From Candolleomyces eurysporus (taxonomy: Eukaryota; Basidiomycota; Agaricomycetes; Agaricales; Psathyrellaceae): a stretch of DNA of 64,000 bases. The stretch covers positions 124,001 to 188,000 of the forward strand of contig JANBPK010001039.1 of NCBI GenBank assembly GCA_027579435.1, given 5' to 3'. The position numbers and the translations under genes are program-made. Positions 49,365 to 62,030 of this stretch are shown in pieces (positions within the stretch are counted from its first letter, which is position 1; every line of letters starts with the position of its first letter). The notes below the pieces were generated by a model, which saw only the letters and a program-made list of their open reading frames with translations, was not told where the DNA came from and searched no databases.

Positions 49365-51052
49365 ATGGTCCATTGGAGATCCCTGGCGACATCTGTGCTC
49401 CTTGCTGCAGGGTCCGCTCATGCTCTGCTTCGCTTTCCTTGCTCTCAACTAGTTACCCAGCGCTTTGATCCGTGAGTGAAATAATTGCTGGACTTACTGT
49501 ATCTAACGTCGTCGATAAAGCCTAGTGACTCCAGGACAGGTGTCTCCTCATGTCCATCAAATCATTGGAGGGGTGCGTGACTTTATCCTGGGATACCTTC
49601 CTAGCTTGACAGTACCTTAATCTCCTTTGCTCTCCAGAATGCGTAGGTCGCTGGTCAAATCATAGAAACTCTGTCTTGAAATACGTTTTTAGATTTAATT
49701 TGACCATGGACCCTGATCTCGATGTGCCCAACCTTGCCACCTGCACGACGTGCCGTTTCAAGGAGGACAAGTCAAACTACTGGACTGCGGTAATGTATTT
49801 CAAGCATCCCAACGGGAGCTACATCAGGGTGAAGAACGCCTTTAGCCTGTGCTGTTTGTCCTTCTTACTCCTCGCTATCGGCCCAGGTTCCCCAAATTCC
49901 CAACCACTTCACCACGGAAGCAAAAGGCGGCATGACTGTGTACTACATCCAGCCTCCTGACCTCAGCCCAGTCACTGCTTTCCGCAAGGTAACGCAGTGG
50001 ATTACCTTCCTCACTCCTCCTCTGACCTCTGCGCAGGGTTTCCGCATGATCACAGGCGACGCAATGTACCGTAAGCCCGTACACACCAATGAGAAGAGCG
50101 GGGAGCGCTGGGCGACATCGTTCCGATGCTGGGAGTCGACGGGCCCATTCGATTATTCCAACAGTCATGCTATTGGTCCTGGTCCGTTCGATAGCGTTAA
50201 CCTCCCCAATAGGCCCTGTCTCGGTGGCATACGTTCAAACACTTTCTTCCCATCGTAGGGTTATGCCGTTCCTTCTCGCAACCAGATCTGACCACGCGCT
50301 ATCAGGTGCTGGGACGGTGTTAACCTCGACTCCCCTGATCATAAGGTATATACTAATGGAGGTACAAGACTCCTTCGCTTCAACTGAATCCCATTTTAGA
50401 GCCACGTCGCCTTTTATAAGGAAGTTGACCCGAAGTGGGGTTTATTCTTGGCCAGTGGGACCTGCCCCGACTCTCACCCAGTCAGGATCCCGACTGTGTT
50501 CTACGAGACGGTCTGGGATACCAAACCATTCAATAGTATGTGGCCAGAAGATGGTAGTCAGCCACTTGTTCTGAGTATGGGCGATCCGTACGTCCCTTTC
50601 CGGTGCCTCTTCATTCACGCACTGAATGTCTTACTAGGACCGGTTTCGGACATCACGGCGATTACCTCTTTGGATGGGAAGACGACTCCTTGCAAAGAGC
50701 TATGGACAAATGCACTGGGATTGATGGATGGCCGCCTAACTGCACCGAACTCACATTACAAACCGATGAAGAGATGGATAGCTGCACGCTTGCTCCCAAG
50801 GTTGACGAAAAGGTCGAAGACGAATGTGAGCACTCCATCGTTTTCTCCAGACGCGATTTCTTAGGGCCTCATTCCACAGATCTTCCGAATCTCCCCGGAT
50901 GTAATCCACTGCAGGGAGGCCCCCAGTCTGCTACCCTGGTCCCTGGCTGCACGGCTTTGTCGACCACCTTTTCGCCAGCTGCAGCTACTCCTGCGGTCGA
51001 AGTTGCTAATGCTGCCAAGCCAGCAGCTGTAACCCCGGCTCCTGTTCTCTAA
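49365..51052 (+). CDS. Secreted DUF1996 protein with a 5-nt microexon
   Basis: Nine exons: 49365-49471, 49521-49572, 49638-49642, 49693-49828, 49887-49988, 50037-50254, 50306-50345, 50400-50587, 50638-51052; 420 residues. A signal peptide (RSLATSVLLAAGSAHA) is followed by the DUF1996 hallmarks LRFPCSQLVTQRFDPLVTP, SPHVHQIIGGNAFN, CTTCRFKEDKSNYWTAVMY, GGMTVYYIQPP, GFRMITGDA, CWDGVNLDSPDHKSHVAFY, and GFGHHGDYLFGW. The family is common in fungal secretomes; no activity is established. Exon 3 is only AATGC and supplies Asn-Ala in GGNAFN; the flanking introns of 65 and 50 nt have proper ends, and joining exons 2 and 4 directly breaks the frame. The C-terminus is Ala/Pro/Thr-rich. Confidence 0.85.
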
Positions 51053-52067
51053 ACCCCATACGCTCCATGTCGCGTCGCCAACTATGTACCATGCTGATAG
51101 TACCTTCCAGTGAGATCTCTAGACTCTGCGCCTTACCTTTTCTTAACTTTGTATTGCGTTTGACCGTGAATTTGATGCCTACCAGATCCTACCAGTCCCG
51201 CTCTAACGCATCACCGAGAGTTTCGCATTCCGTCGGTATGGCTAAATGCCTTCATTCAGGCGTCTCCAAGTCAACGTAATCCCCGCTCAATCTCACACGT
51301 TCTCTCGACGGTAAACTCTCAGAGTCAGGAGAAAAGATTAGAGCTTCTCCCCAATAAACTTGAGGAGCTTGAGACTTGTGCAGATCCTTTGCCTCTGACG
51401 TACAACGCGCAGCTGCCGCGAGGCCGGTGCCAATCGCAATGAACATTCATCCCCGGGTGCTATTTCGCTCGGGGCTCAACGAGGCAATGGTGTTACCACC
51501 CCTTTTTCCAAAATGCATTCCTCTTTTCCTCTTTTCTTCCTATTTCAATGCACCTACCGCATATTTTCTAGAATCGCCGATACTTCCAAGGACGAGTTAC
51601 CATTCTCGCGGCGAAACGAAGGCGTTATTGCCAACCTCTAATTCCCGACGACCCTCAGCTTCCTCACAATATGTCAGTCGGGCTCTCAAACCACGCCAAG
51701 TGCTTTGAAATTGAAGCGGAAGTCGCAATGGAGGGAGAGGAGATTAAGCGGTAATCAACGTCATCATCATTAACAACTGACTGATTACTTTCCAGGAACG
51801 TCAACCCAAAGCGCACCATCACGCAACCCATGATTCCCAACATGGACGGGCGGACAAAACAGAAAAGACACTGACAGGTTGGACAGGTATGCTTATATAT
51901 ACCCGGAGTCAAGGGGTCTTGTGACACAGCTTTTTTTCGAGTCTCCCTTCACTCGCATTGCCCTCAAGCTGTCAGGTCGGCTCTTGACAGCTGGTTGACT
52001 CGCAACCATCGCATCGTTCGAGCCCCCCCTNCCCTCTTGTCAGGGGTGCTGTCTGCGTCAACTCAGC
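51053..52067. other. Intergenic, no gene recognised
   Basis: About 1 kb. Contains an N at 52031 next to a C run shortly before the DUF6534 gene. Confidence 0.45.
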
Positions 52068-54286
52068 ATGGCGAGCTCGTCGGTGGACATTGGGAAGACG
52101 TATGGGGCTTTGTTGCTTGGGGCTGGTATGGCGTTGGGGTGAGTCGTATCCTTCAAGCTGTTCTATTATGATTTGATTTATGATTGTGATCTCTCTGACT
52201 CTGGTTCGGATCCGTATGCACCCTTAGGTTGAGCGGTGTGGTCGTAACCCAATGCTTGGTATACTTTAAACAATATCCAGAAGACTCGCACAAGACGAAA
52301 GCCATGGTAAGTAAATCATACCGTCACTGCTTCTCGGCGCTTATTGACGATCCACTCAAATATTCCAATATCTACCCCAGGTGCTGGCGTCATGGTAGGT
52401 TCTCATCATCGCCCTGAACCCCTTCAGGTAGTGACCTAACTGATGGTGCGATGGATGTACTAGGTTTCTAGATATTGCGCATAGCGCGTTCGTTATGTTT
52501 TCGATCTATGAATATTTCATTCAGCACTTTGGGGACGCTTCTCGGATTGATGAGATTCCATGGTAAAGCCTTGCAGCCTCTTCCCTGACCTTCGTTATCC
52601 CTTGCTGATCCGGGTATATGGGTTACGATAGGGCTCTCGCAGTGAGTATCAGATCGAACTCTCATGTAGCGAATGCAACTCAACCTTGGTCATGAAAAGA
52701 TATCGGTAGTTTTGACGGTGGGTCTAGCCATTCCCTTTTTAGCGGCTCCCAGAATTGACGTTCTCGCTAATACATCAGGCTCTACAAACCCTGCTCGTTC
52801 ATTGGTCAGTGATTCCTCCCTCCAAGTCCGCTCTCTTGGTGGATGCTCATGTAGCATTTCTTCCCGCAGCTTCTTTGCCGTCAAAATCTTCAGATGTAAG
52901 TCGCCGCGGTTCGAAAATAGTCTACCACTGAATTTGCCCGACGCGCCCATTAGCAAGTCGAGACAATTGGTATATCACAGGACCTATTGTATGTCCTTCG
53001 CTATTTTTTCGTTTCGCATGGGCTCAGTCAGATTGGGATATCATCAGGTATTTCTCGCAATTGCGAGACTAGCGTCCGCTTCGAGTGAGTCCTCAATTTC
53101 GCTTTTTCATGCCCTGTGCTAATGCAATCCGTGCGTACTCTTGCAGTAACAACTGCGAACATGTGCGCAGCCGGTTCTCTTCCCGTTGCCTGTACTAACC
53201 CCATGATTGATTAGGATCCGCCTCAAGCGATTCTCCGCTTTCATGATCCCATTCCCTCGAGTACGCATGGTTCCTCCTTTGTCATTTCATTTCCATATGA
53301 ACGCTGACCGTCGGCTTTCACAGACAATGTTCACCACGGGCCTTTCTCTGACAGCAGCAGTTGATGTCCTTATCACAGGATGGCTCTGCTATTTCTTGTT
53401 CGAAATACGTGGGAGGATAAGTCCGTGTTCTACTATGTAAGAATCGACACTCGTTGATAGTCTACCTTCGAATCTAACGATGAGCCTTGTGATCACAGGA
53501 TGATCAGGATGGTGGACACGCTTGCCTTGTACACGTTGGAAAATGGGGCTCTCACTTGGTACGTCCTCTCCCCTTTCAATGAGCAAGAATCTGGTTCTCA
53601 CTGCCAATGGGCTGGATTTTTCAGCTTCGCCGCCATCGCCTCACTTCTCTGCGTAAGTCTCTTGTTCCCGTTATCTGGCCAATGTCTAACGTCGCCTGGG
53701 CCCGTTCATAGTGGCTCCTCATGCCTCACAATCTAATCTTCATGGGCTTGCACTTCGTGATAGCCAAACGTACGTTGTTCCCTTGCCTACCAAATCTTTG
53801 GGGTCCCGACTGTGATGCTTACCACTTGTGCAGTGTACGCCAACTCCCTCCTAGCCTCCCTCAACATGCGACACCAGCTACTACAGATCCACGGAGGCTT
53901 GGATGACCCACCGCGCAACGGTGTCCATGCATACGGGCAGTTCGCAAAAGGCGGACAGGAAGAATCTGCTCTGAGGGTATGCACACCCCTTCTCCCATTT
54001 TACTCCTCATTTGCCTCTCCTGCTACAAAATACTCATAAACCTCTGACCCTCCTAATACAGATCCGAAACTCCGTCACGAAACTCGACGCGTCCGTCGAC
54101 TATCACAACGCTTCATCCCCACAACAACCCGACGAAGTATACCTCGGAAGAAATGGGATAGCGAATGGCGGCGGAATTAGCCAGAGAAGACCAAGACCAG
54201 GATGTGAAGTTATCCAATTCAGACCCGCTTCATCGTATTACTGGAACGTTATTGCGAGATCTACGAAACCCTCTTCTCATGTATAG
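52068..54286 (+). CDS. DUF6534 multi-pass membrane protein (one segment unresolved)
   Basis: Resolved exons: 52068-52138, 52228-52306, 52381-52394, 52464-52562, 52632-52641, then after a gap 52870-52895, 52954-52988, 53048-53084, 53147-53162, 53215-53260, 53324-53436, 53499-53558, 53625-53652, 53712-53769, 53834-53976, 54062-54286. Phases agree within each block; 52642-52869, which should encode one membrane helix, stays unresolved. The order of segments is that of the agaricomycete DUF6534 family: GALLLGAGMALGLSGVVV, WFLDIAHSAFVMFSIYEYF, IPWALA, SFFAVKIFR, SRDNWYITGPIVFLAIARL, FTTGLSLTAAVDVLITGWL, TLALYTLENGALT and the signature LYANSLLASLN before a polar tail. Seven helices are expected. 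Function unknown. Confidence 0.75.
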
Positions 54287-54487
54287 TAGTATTAATTGGG
54301 ACACTTGTAATGCCATTCTACGTTGTATATAATGATCATGTCCTTTCGCTCTTCTTCGACAAGTTCGCGAGATACAAATACAAGAAAAATCACGGATAGT
54401 CGTACGTAATCCAGCCTTTCAAACGTCCATGGATCGGTACTCAGAGGCTCGTGGAACAATTAAGTTTTGGGCTATCGTCCGCAGACC

Positions 54488-54984
54488 TTATGCACCATGC
54501 TTCCCTTTCACCGGAAATTCGCTTCCCGTAGCCTTCTGGTACCCCTGCCTGATCGCGTCGGCAATTTGCTTATCCTTCGCCTGCTCAAATGCCGACTCGT
54601 TATTCTGCTGTCCCTGGCCCAGGAACCTTTCCTGAACAAAATCAACGCCTGAAGAGAGACCTCATCGTCAGCTTCGAGATAATCAAGCAACCTCAAGTCC
54701 AAGTGATGGCCTAAACGCCGGATACCAGGAAATTGAGGTAACGGGCTCGCAGAGAGACATACCTTTGTCGAGAGCATCTATAAAAACATGTTCAGCATAA
54801 CGAACGACGACAAGACAGAACACGAGAACGACGTACCCTCATTACGTTCGCCGGATTGACCTCCACCACCCATATTATTGAGTCTGTCCATGAATCCGCC
54901 TCCACCGCTCGGCTGCTGCTGCTGCTGCTGGTTGGGGGCGGCCGACTGACCTGACTTGTCAAGAGAATTATTCAAGAAATCCAT
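54488..54984 (-). CDS. Small conserved disordered protein, 107 residues
   Basis: Exons 54984-54837, 54777-54763 (15 nt) and 54648-54488, with consistent phase 1 joins. The N-terminal half is Gln/Gly-rich (MDFLNNSLDKSGQSAAPN, a Gln run, MDRLNNMGGGG). The second half is a helical, charged segment: ALDKGVDFVQERFLGQG, then ESAFEQAKDKQIADAIRQG and KATGSEFPVKGK. This two-part layout is shared by small, uncharacterised, stress-type fungal proteins I have seen, but I cannot name a family. The third exon preserves the strongest conservation-like signal. The second intron is 114 nt, longer than most here. It converges with the DUF6534 gene, 201 bp apart. Confidence 0.65.
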
Positions 54985-55421
54985 GGCTGATAGATAGAGA
55001 CTGGGGCACCGTTATGCTAGATATATACCAATTTTCGGAACCCCACCGATGACGAAGTGTCTCCCAAGAAATACGCACCGGCTCCAACATGGAGCGCATA
55101 TCCCCGATCAAGTGGTCTGTTGTTGTGAAGAAGCGGAGTAGCAGCGGATATAGTCGTCATATTGGTAGCATGAAGTCATAGTACATAGCGGCAGCGTTTG
55201 AATGCATGGCGACGAAGAAAACAGCGAGATGGAGAGCAGAGACCGCATCAGCTCCCAATCAGTTCCCTCCTCATGGAACTGTTGGTCCAAGCGTGCGGGG
55301 CTTCATGTTTTGCATTACGGCCCCCGAGTCCATCGTAATACGCACATTCCCTCAACCTCCTCGCATAAACGCCCTAGCCAATGCCTTAAAGGATTGATGT
55401 ACGTGCGAACGCGCCAGCCGT

Positions 55422-56348
55422 TTAGTAGAGACGGATAGGTTTGCCCATGGTCGACTTGATGTGAAGGGACTTGACGTTTTGCCAGTTCTTCTTTAACAGG
55501 GAGACGAGGAAATTGATGCCTAGAACAGGGTCAATACAATATCGCCGAAAGGCACAGAGGTAACACTCACTCAGCATGACGTTGGCAAGAACCTGGTCGT
55601 CGGTCATCTGAATGTGGCCAACAGCAACACCCAAGCAAAGAACCTTCTTGAGCTGGAACTTGATGGTCGAGCGAACTTCAGTGATCTTGGTGGTGAGGTC
55701 CTCAGAGTGCGACACGGGGGTGGGGAATTTGCCAGCTGTATCGGCACTCAGGGCACGGAACAAGCGAGATGGTCGGCGTTCGACTAACCTTTTGAGAGAC
55801 CGGGACCAAGGAGACGGGGGATCTGCTTGATCAAGGCTTCAGAGGCAAGGAAGGCATCATACTTCTTAGCCAACTTCTTGACGAGCTTCTTGTTCTTGTT
55901 AAGCCTGGCCGCTGCGGTCAGCGACTGCGTAGATGATACCAGTTGACACGAACTCACTTCTTCAAGTCGTCGACGGACATGTACTCGAGCTCAATCTGCT
56001 TGGCACGGTCGATATCGTTGGCATCAGCGAGAATGCACAGGGACATGCGAGGGCGGGGAACGTTGGGGAGTCTACAATGGCTGTCAGACGCCGGTCAAAC
56101 ATCGACATATCCACTGGAGACTCACTTGACGGTACCGGAGAAACGCTTATCACGCTGGGGGTCGTAGTTTTTGAGGCCAATCTGGAGCTCAATGGTCTCC
56201 ACGAAGTTTCGCTTCTTCTCGCCGTTGGCTTCGGCGAGGAGCTCTTTAACGGAGCCCCGCACGCTTGACACTGAGAGCTTGCTGGAACTGTTGACGTCGT
56301 TGAGAGCATCGTCCAGGATATCTTTTACGACGATGGGACATACCTCAT
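55422..56348 (-). CDS. RPL10A: 60S ribosomal protein L10a (uL1)
   Basis: Exons 56348-56344, 56281-56126, 56071-55958, 55904-55789, 55735-55571 and 55519-55422 give 217 residues, the usual length of eukaryotic L10a. The first coding exon is five nucleotides (ATG AG), a layout that places an intron right after the start. Diagnostic segments: [62 protein letters not shown], and the end [18 protein letters not shown]. uL1 forms the L1 stalk of the large subunit, which moves with the E-site tRNA. Introns are 51-62 nt. A housekeeping gene; the best match after the ubiquitin fusion. An upstream Ser-rich open frame on the same strand is 5' leader plus intron. Confidence 0.97.
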
Positions 56349-57441
56349 GCTGGCGGATTTTGGGTCTTGACGACGAGGAGGAGGATGAGGAGAACAAATC
56401 TAATCCCTGTCATGATGGCGTTGATTGTGCCGAACGGCAACATCCGGTGGCTGCTAAAACTGTATAGCTCTTGCGCGCTATTTGCCGCCATTTGGCCGAG
56501 CCACCGCATAGAAGCAGTCACAGCTCACTTTGTCCTCCTCACCCGTCTGTCACTTTGCCAGGGAGGTCCAGGGTCTAGCTGCCATGCTATGCTGCATGTC
56601 CGTTATTTCAGAGCGATGGCTGGTGCCTGTTCCATGCCGAAGTCGTCCAAAGTCCCTGAACTTATGAATCGCTACAGCCTTGTTATCGCAATGCGCAGTC
56701 TTTGCATGTTTACAGCGTCAACCACCCACTAGCGTTTCTCATTTACATCCAAACCTCGCTTCATGCTTCTCCTCGTGCGTCAGCACCTGCGTGTTCCTGT
56801 GCCTGATCCGATCGGGCTGTAGCAGCCATGTACAGCGTAAAACCATGATGTCTTGGCCTATGAGTACGACGTGGGGAGCCCTGACTTGCCATGATACCCA
56901 GAGACGACAATTTCTGGGTCCATTGAACTAAACCATCCAATCGGTGTACCACATCCAAGGATATCTTACTTTCTTTGGTGGTCCTCGAGTACACGAGTGC
57001 AGAGCACACTTGGCGTGTAGGTCCATCATGGTGATTGCCAATGACAGTTAAATTGACTGATGTTCCATCTTAATTAGTGGGGCTTGAGTCATTCAACCCG
57101 CTTGACGAGCCGGTCGGCCTTGCCATAGGGCGACAGGCTCGACCTCTATGCACTGGCGAGTTTCCCGGAAGTTCATCCTGGCGATATTTTGACCTGACCC
57201 TCACCGCGATACTGGTACCTCCTATCCTTGGATGGAGGAGAGTATCGGTGAATACTCATGGGTCATCTGGTAGTTCTTAACAGACTTAAACGCGTCCAAC
57301 ATTTGGTGTGACAAGGATTGTTCTCTCGTCTGGGTGCATGAATGTTCAACGCCGGAGAGCGAGGTGTATTTTGAACCTAGCACCGAGTCGAATAAGGGAT
57401 ACATATTGTCAACGATTTCTCACCTCTTCTAGGTTGTGATC
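56349..57441. other. Divergent intergenic region, no gene recognised
   Basis: About 1.1 kb between L10a and the 168-residue protein. Minus-strand frames at 56761-57009 and 57222-57404 look slightly protein-like but lack starts or splice partners. Confidence 0.4.
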
Positions 57442-58110
57442 ATGGACAACACCGAAGTGAACAGTTCGTGGGCAGACCGCTGGTTGATCGAGCCGGTTGA
57501 TCACGAACAGTACGCGAGGCCTCAGCGCTCAGCTTCCGCTCCAACTAATACCACGACCACGACAGCTGCAATACTCACTACTATTACGGCTCGATTGACA
57601 TCCTCTGAGACGTCGCTGCAGCCAGACCTTACCACTTCCTTCGGAAGCAGTGGAGCTGAGTCAATGTGCGTGCAGTGGCGCATGCTCATTTAGATCTCTA
57701 TCGAGTATGTCTGCCTTGATCCGGGAGGCTCAACCCCCTGTATCTGGCCTAAATCTTAATCCCCGCTATCCATGACAGACTTGGATGGGGCACCGAGGGA
57801 GGAGCCAAGTCTCATGTCCCCCGGGCGTGGTGGAGAATGAAGACAGGTACACAGGCCGGTGTACGACTGGTGATCAATCCCGTATGGCACACCAGCGAGC
57901 TCTGCTCCTCATCACCGGAATGACCGATCCAGCGGAGCGCAGCAAGCCCGTTCTTCAGATGCTGCTCGTCCAGGGCATCCGAGTCAGTCGGGGTCTCGGC
58001 GCTCCCCTCCTACTCCCGGAAGTCATAGCACCTCCAGGTCCAATGGTGGCGATGTCACAGTTGAGATGGCAAATGGGCAGATGCGTCCTCAGTCTGACGA
58101 GGGCTCCTGA
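57442..58110 (+). CDS. Unknown 168-residue Ser/Thr-rich protein
   Basis: Exons 57442-57665, 57779-57846 and 57896-58110; phases 2 and 1. The last intron (49 nt, GTACAC..ACCAG) was chosen because it opens a long Ser/Pro/Gly-rich frame (PGHPSQSGSRRSPPTPGSH, ending ANGQMRPQSDEGS). The first exon has WADRWLIEPVDHEQYARP and a Thr run, the second WGTEGGAKSHVPRAWWRMK. No domain, signal peptide or membrane helix. Composition suggests disorder. The first intron is long (113 nt) and less certain. Confidence 0.45.
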
Positions 58111-60950
58111 GGAACTCAAGGAACCTCTGGCACCTGAGAGCTCCGGGACCAAGTCTGGCAAGACATTTGGATGGCTTGACAACTTCTTGAGCTGCGGTAG
58201 TACAATTCAGTTCTATTTATTCTCTGGCGTCTGATATGTACGATGGGCAAAATTTAATATATTTCTATGCTTCATGTCGGATGTACATCTATATGTAGTA
58301 TGCAAGTCTCTTGCCTCGCTTCGCTACAGCATTGGGATCCAGCTATATGGCTCGAGCCTGTTTTTTGGAATGCTGACTCGCTACGAATATGACTGTACAA
58401 CCCATCCCGGCGCCCGGTGACAACCTGCTGGAGGTCATTCGTTACCAAACTTGAGAGAGGTGAGCATATGATAAGGACGTGGGGTTTGAATGCTGAGCAA
58501 CCATTACAAGCGGAAGAGGATAGTTTCATCGCCAGACATTGGTCACCGAGTCGCACAGCGGGATGACGCTAGAAGCTCACTGGCAGGTCCGAGATTGAAA
58601 GTTCGTTTCAAGGAGGCTTTGCTGCTACTTTTAGTACATTGTATGCGAGAACGACAGGGAGCACGAAGGTTATTAAGACCACAAGTCTCCCCTGCTTCAC
58701 GCTTGCGTCCTTACGTCAAATTTTCAGCACGTTTTACCTTCCTCTTGATTCAGATCAAGCCAGGCCAACTTCCGAGATTATCGCTCGTGTACACGCCGTG
58801 TGGGACCCAGTTTTTGTGGGTCAGGATGCGGGGTCCGGCCTCCAGGTTTTCTCCGATTTAGTTGGAAACGGGGGAAACCTTGGCTGACAGACCCAAACGG
58901 TATCTGTCCCCCACCATAAGCAAGAAAAATGGATGTGTACCGAAAATCCGGTCAATCCGGTTAGACAAAAATTGCAGGTGAGCGATCACGTTTAGGAAAG
59001 GCCAGCTCTCGGGTGAAATGAAGAAATGGCGCCCATCTGTCGTGCCTTGCGACAAACACTAGGCGAACTCATGCCCACTAGGCGCTCTTGATAATAATCT
59101 GTGGGTACAGGAACATGTATGGGCCGATCTTCCCTTTCGAGTAATCGAATATCTTCATCTTTAGCATACATACAGCTGCCGGCACACGAAATAAATGTTA
59201 ATAGAGAGAACCCTTGATATTCCCCGACAATCAGAGCCAGACCTGCCTATTGTATTCACACTATAATGACACGAACACCGGTGACTCGACCCTGGTACTT
59301 GAGCATGCCTCATGGAGGAGCTTAAGATCATTCCCATCGCACTTTGACATTTTGTAAAACCTCTCCGGTGAAGGGATGTAACGAGATATTTAGCCTCGTG
59401 GCTAGAGCAAATATTCTCATGGTCCACATCTTGCAGGGCAGGTGGTTGTTGCGTGTTACGACAGAATCATGTCAGCGAAACAGATAAAGCCAACCGACAA
59501 CACCATTGGGGTACATTTTGAGGGTGTTAATAGCTCTTTAAATGTTTCTCCATTCGTCGAGCCCAGATTTGCAGAATGCCACATCGATTTCAGGAAACGA
59601 ACTCGGAATCTGAATAGCGATCTTGAAGAATACACGAGCCTCACAATGTGATAAACTGTGTCCAATCCATTCATAATTTTTTGAAATCGTCCGAGAGGCG
59701 CTTAATTCTTTGAATTGCTTAATTTCCGTGCTGCCAAATGATGTTTTCTTCACCGTGGTGTTGAATCGAGCCGTGCGCGAATCAACCGGTTCGAGTCACC
59801 ATGCACCCAGCATCGGACGGACAGTTGCCCTCGAATTGAATCAATATTGCTGCCACATTCGACTGGGGACTCGACGCAGCGCAAAATGTCCGATTCCCAC
59901 TGCTGTCAAAAGTAAGGTTTAGATGACGACACCAATAGAAATGTACTCGGGACATGCGTTTTGAACGAGCAGACCTAGCGAAGCAATTTGCGATTCTCAG
60001 AGGGTAAATTTCTCCGCATGGTTGTATTCGGAGTATGTAGGGCCCATCTCTTAGCCACTAGAGGGGCAGCAAGAATTCTTGGGGACGGCATCCACATTAG
60101 GCGCTCAGCGGCACGGAAGGCGCCCGCGGCCAGTTTCTGCTCTTCGGATTCCCGGCGAAATCATCACCCTTGATTGACTTGTACGTATCTCGGGAGGGAA
60201 CGATTCGTATCCTCTCGCAACATAATGTAGCGAACTGTGTGGAAGGAACCGGTTTGGGATCGTGACATTTTTCTCACTGGACAAAAACAAGGAACGCGCC
60301 CCAAACGGCGTTGCGCCAAAGTTGCGCTGAGTCGACGTAGGAAGGTCGCTGGTGAGCAATAAGACTTCAAACTTTACTCCTCTTATGGCCTCTAACAATT
60401 TCTCAGCGCCCTAGGGGGATTTGGTTATACCCTTCAGTATGAGAGTTATTCTTGAAGGCAGTCACTGAGCCATGGACTGTTAGACCTTCAAGTTGGCTGT
60501 TGCTCTGGTGCGCCAAGTGACAGGATGCCGCGGCGGAGATTGAAGTTTCGCGTGACAGTGTGACCTAACTATTTGCGTCCTTGAGACTCGACCTTTCTCG
60601 GGCGATGATCTTAGCTCGCAGATGGGGGCCCTACAGTCCCGGCACGTACAACCTACCTCAAGCACACCCGGTCGCCCTCTCCTACGCGCCGTCGGCCCCA
60701 GGGAAAACACCAGTTGGGAAAAGTGCAGAACAAGGCCGAAATGCTCCGACGCAGTCTGAGGATCCGCGGCCGACGCTCTCGTATCTCATGTCCTCGTCCT
60801 CTCAGGAATTTCTGCTATCCACAACGATGCGCGTCTTCCTCTATCATCCCCATCGAGCCCGCTCCCCCCCCGTTTCCTTGCCTTCCTCTCGCAGTCAAAC
60901 ACCGCTATCGCAGCTAGTCCTCCCTTCTCGCCTTCTCGATCCACTCCAGC
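58111..60950. other. Gene-poor 2.8-kb region
   Basis: Many short overlapping frames on both strands, none with a domain or a convincing exon chain. A frame at 59469-59651 is open for 60 codons from an ATG but has no support. It may be decayed sequence. Confidence 0.4.
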
Positions 60951-62030
60951 TCACACTAGCGCTTCGTGAAGACAAACTACGACGAATCAGCTCTTCAAGG
61001 TGCCCACAGCTTCACTTTCAATACTATCCAAGGAAATTACAACTATACCGTTCGGAATGTTCGGAATACGTACAATTCTTTCGATGAAGATTCGGGTGGT
61101 GATGCTGGAGATTATCGTGAGTATCTAGCGCTGGATTGCCGTTGTAATGAATTCTCATTGATCGTGTAGTTTTCTTGAATTAGACGCACCTGCAGCGCAC
61201 TAACACCGGCCTGTGAGTAGTTGAGAATAGCAGCTTCGGGAACAATTATGGTACGGGTCGATTGTGTTTGTAAATGCCGTTGATAGTTTGACAACATCGT
61301 TCTTCAGGTCAGATCAGCCGAGGCACCACAACCCACTCCAAGGAGGAAGACCTCCTACTTCGCCCCAGGCCCTCCTCCTCACGGCCCCAGTCCAACCAAC
61401 GACCGAGACCTCACAGCTTTGTCCACACGTACGACAACACCGGCAGAAGGCTAAGAGGATGGAGGATTCGAATCGGCCGGATATGATGGGCGATGGGGTT
61501 GCTACTCTTGGCCACCTCAAGTGGAAGAACAGTCATCACAGCGACCGTTGCAGGAGACCCTAGGATGTCTGTCAACTTCAGCGCTACGCGGCGCAGGGAG
61601 TCTCAAACCAGGGCCCTCAGCGTGCGGCTTCGCCCAGTCGTGGCTGTACACTTCAGTCAGCATTCGTTCCTGCTGCTCAGCGTACTCCCTCTCCCGTGCT
61701 GGCGGGCGTTCCTTCTCCTCAACTAGCACAAGCCCATTCTGCCCCGCAGCCTTAACGAACGCCGTCTCCTCTCCTCCTGCTGCTTATGTTGCAGCTAACG
61801 GCGATTTGTTTACGCTCCTCCGAGAGGTCCCCCGGTTTCCGATCTGGCCGCGCATCTGTCGGCGGCAATTCTGCTCGTCGTTCGACAGAGATTTCTGATG
61901 AGGATGACACTGGTCCGTCTAACGGCTCACCGTCGTCTTCGCTTAGGACAAGACAAAGAGGAAAAGACGCAACAACCTGTCTCGTTCTTGTGTCGTTTGA
62001 ACTGACTGGACATTTTCCGCTATCAATGTA
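60951..62030 (+). pseudogene. Degenerate gene with the short NA/VQG-type N-terminal motif
   Basis: From about 60966 a frame reads ESALQGAHSFTFNTIQGNY, close to the N-terminal motif of the gene at 62783. A donor GTGAGT follows at about 61118. Further on, Pro/Gln/Ser-rich protein-like text continues but in changing frames: FESAGYDGRWGCYSWPPQ near 61470, then VSNQGPQRAASPSRGC near 61610, then a charged STEISDEDDTGPSNGSP piece near 61890. No ATG in frame precedes the motif. The best reading is a decayed relative of the 62783 gene; unrecognised introns remain possible. Confidence 0.4.

Noticed and set aside
57222..57404. 60-codon minus frame that looks slightly protein-like
   Set aside because: Single exon-sized piece with no extension on either side that keeps coding character.
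59469..59651. ATG-initiated 60-codon plus frame
   Set aside because: No domain, overlapping equally long minus frames; not above chance.
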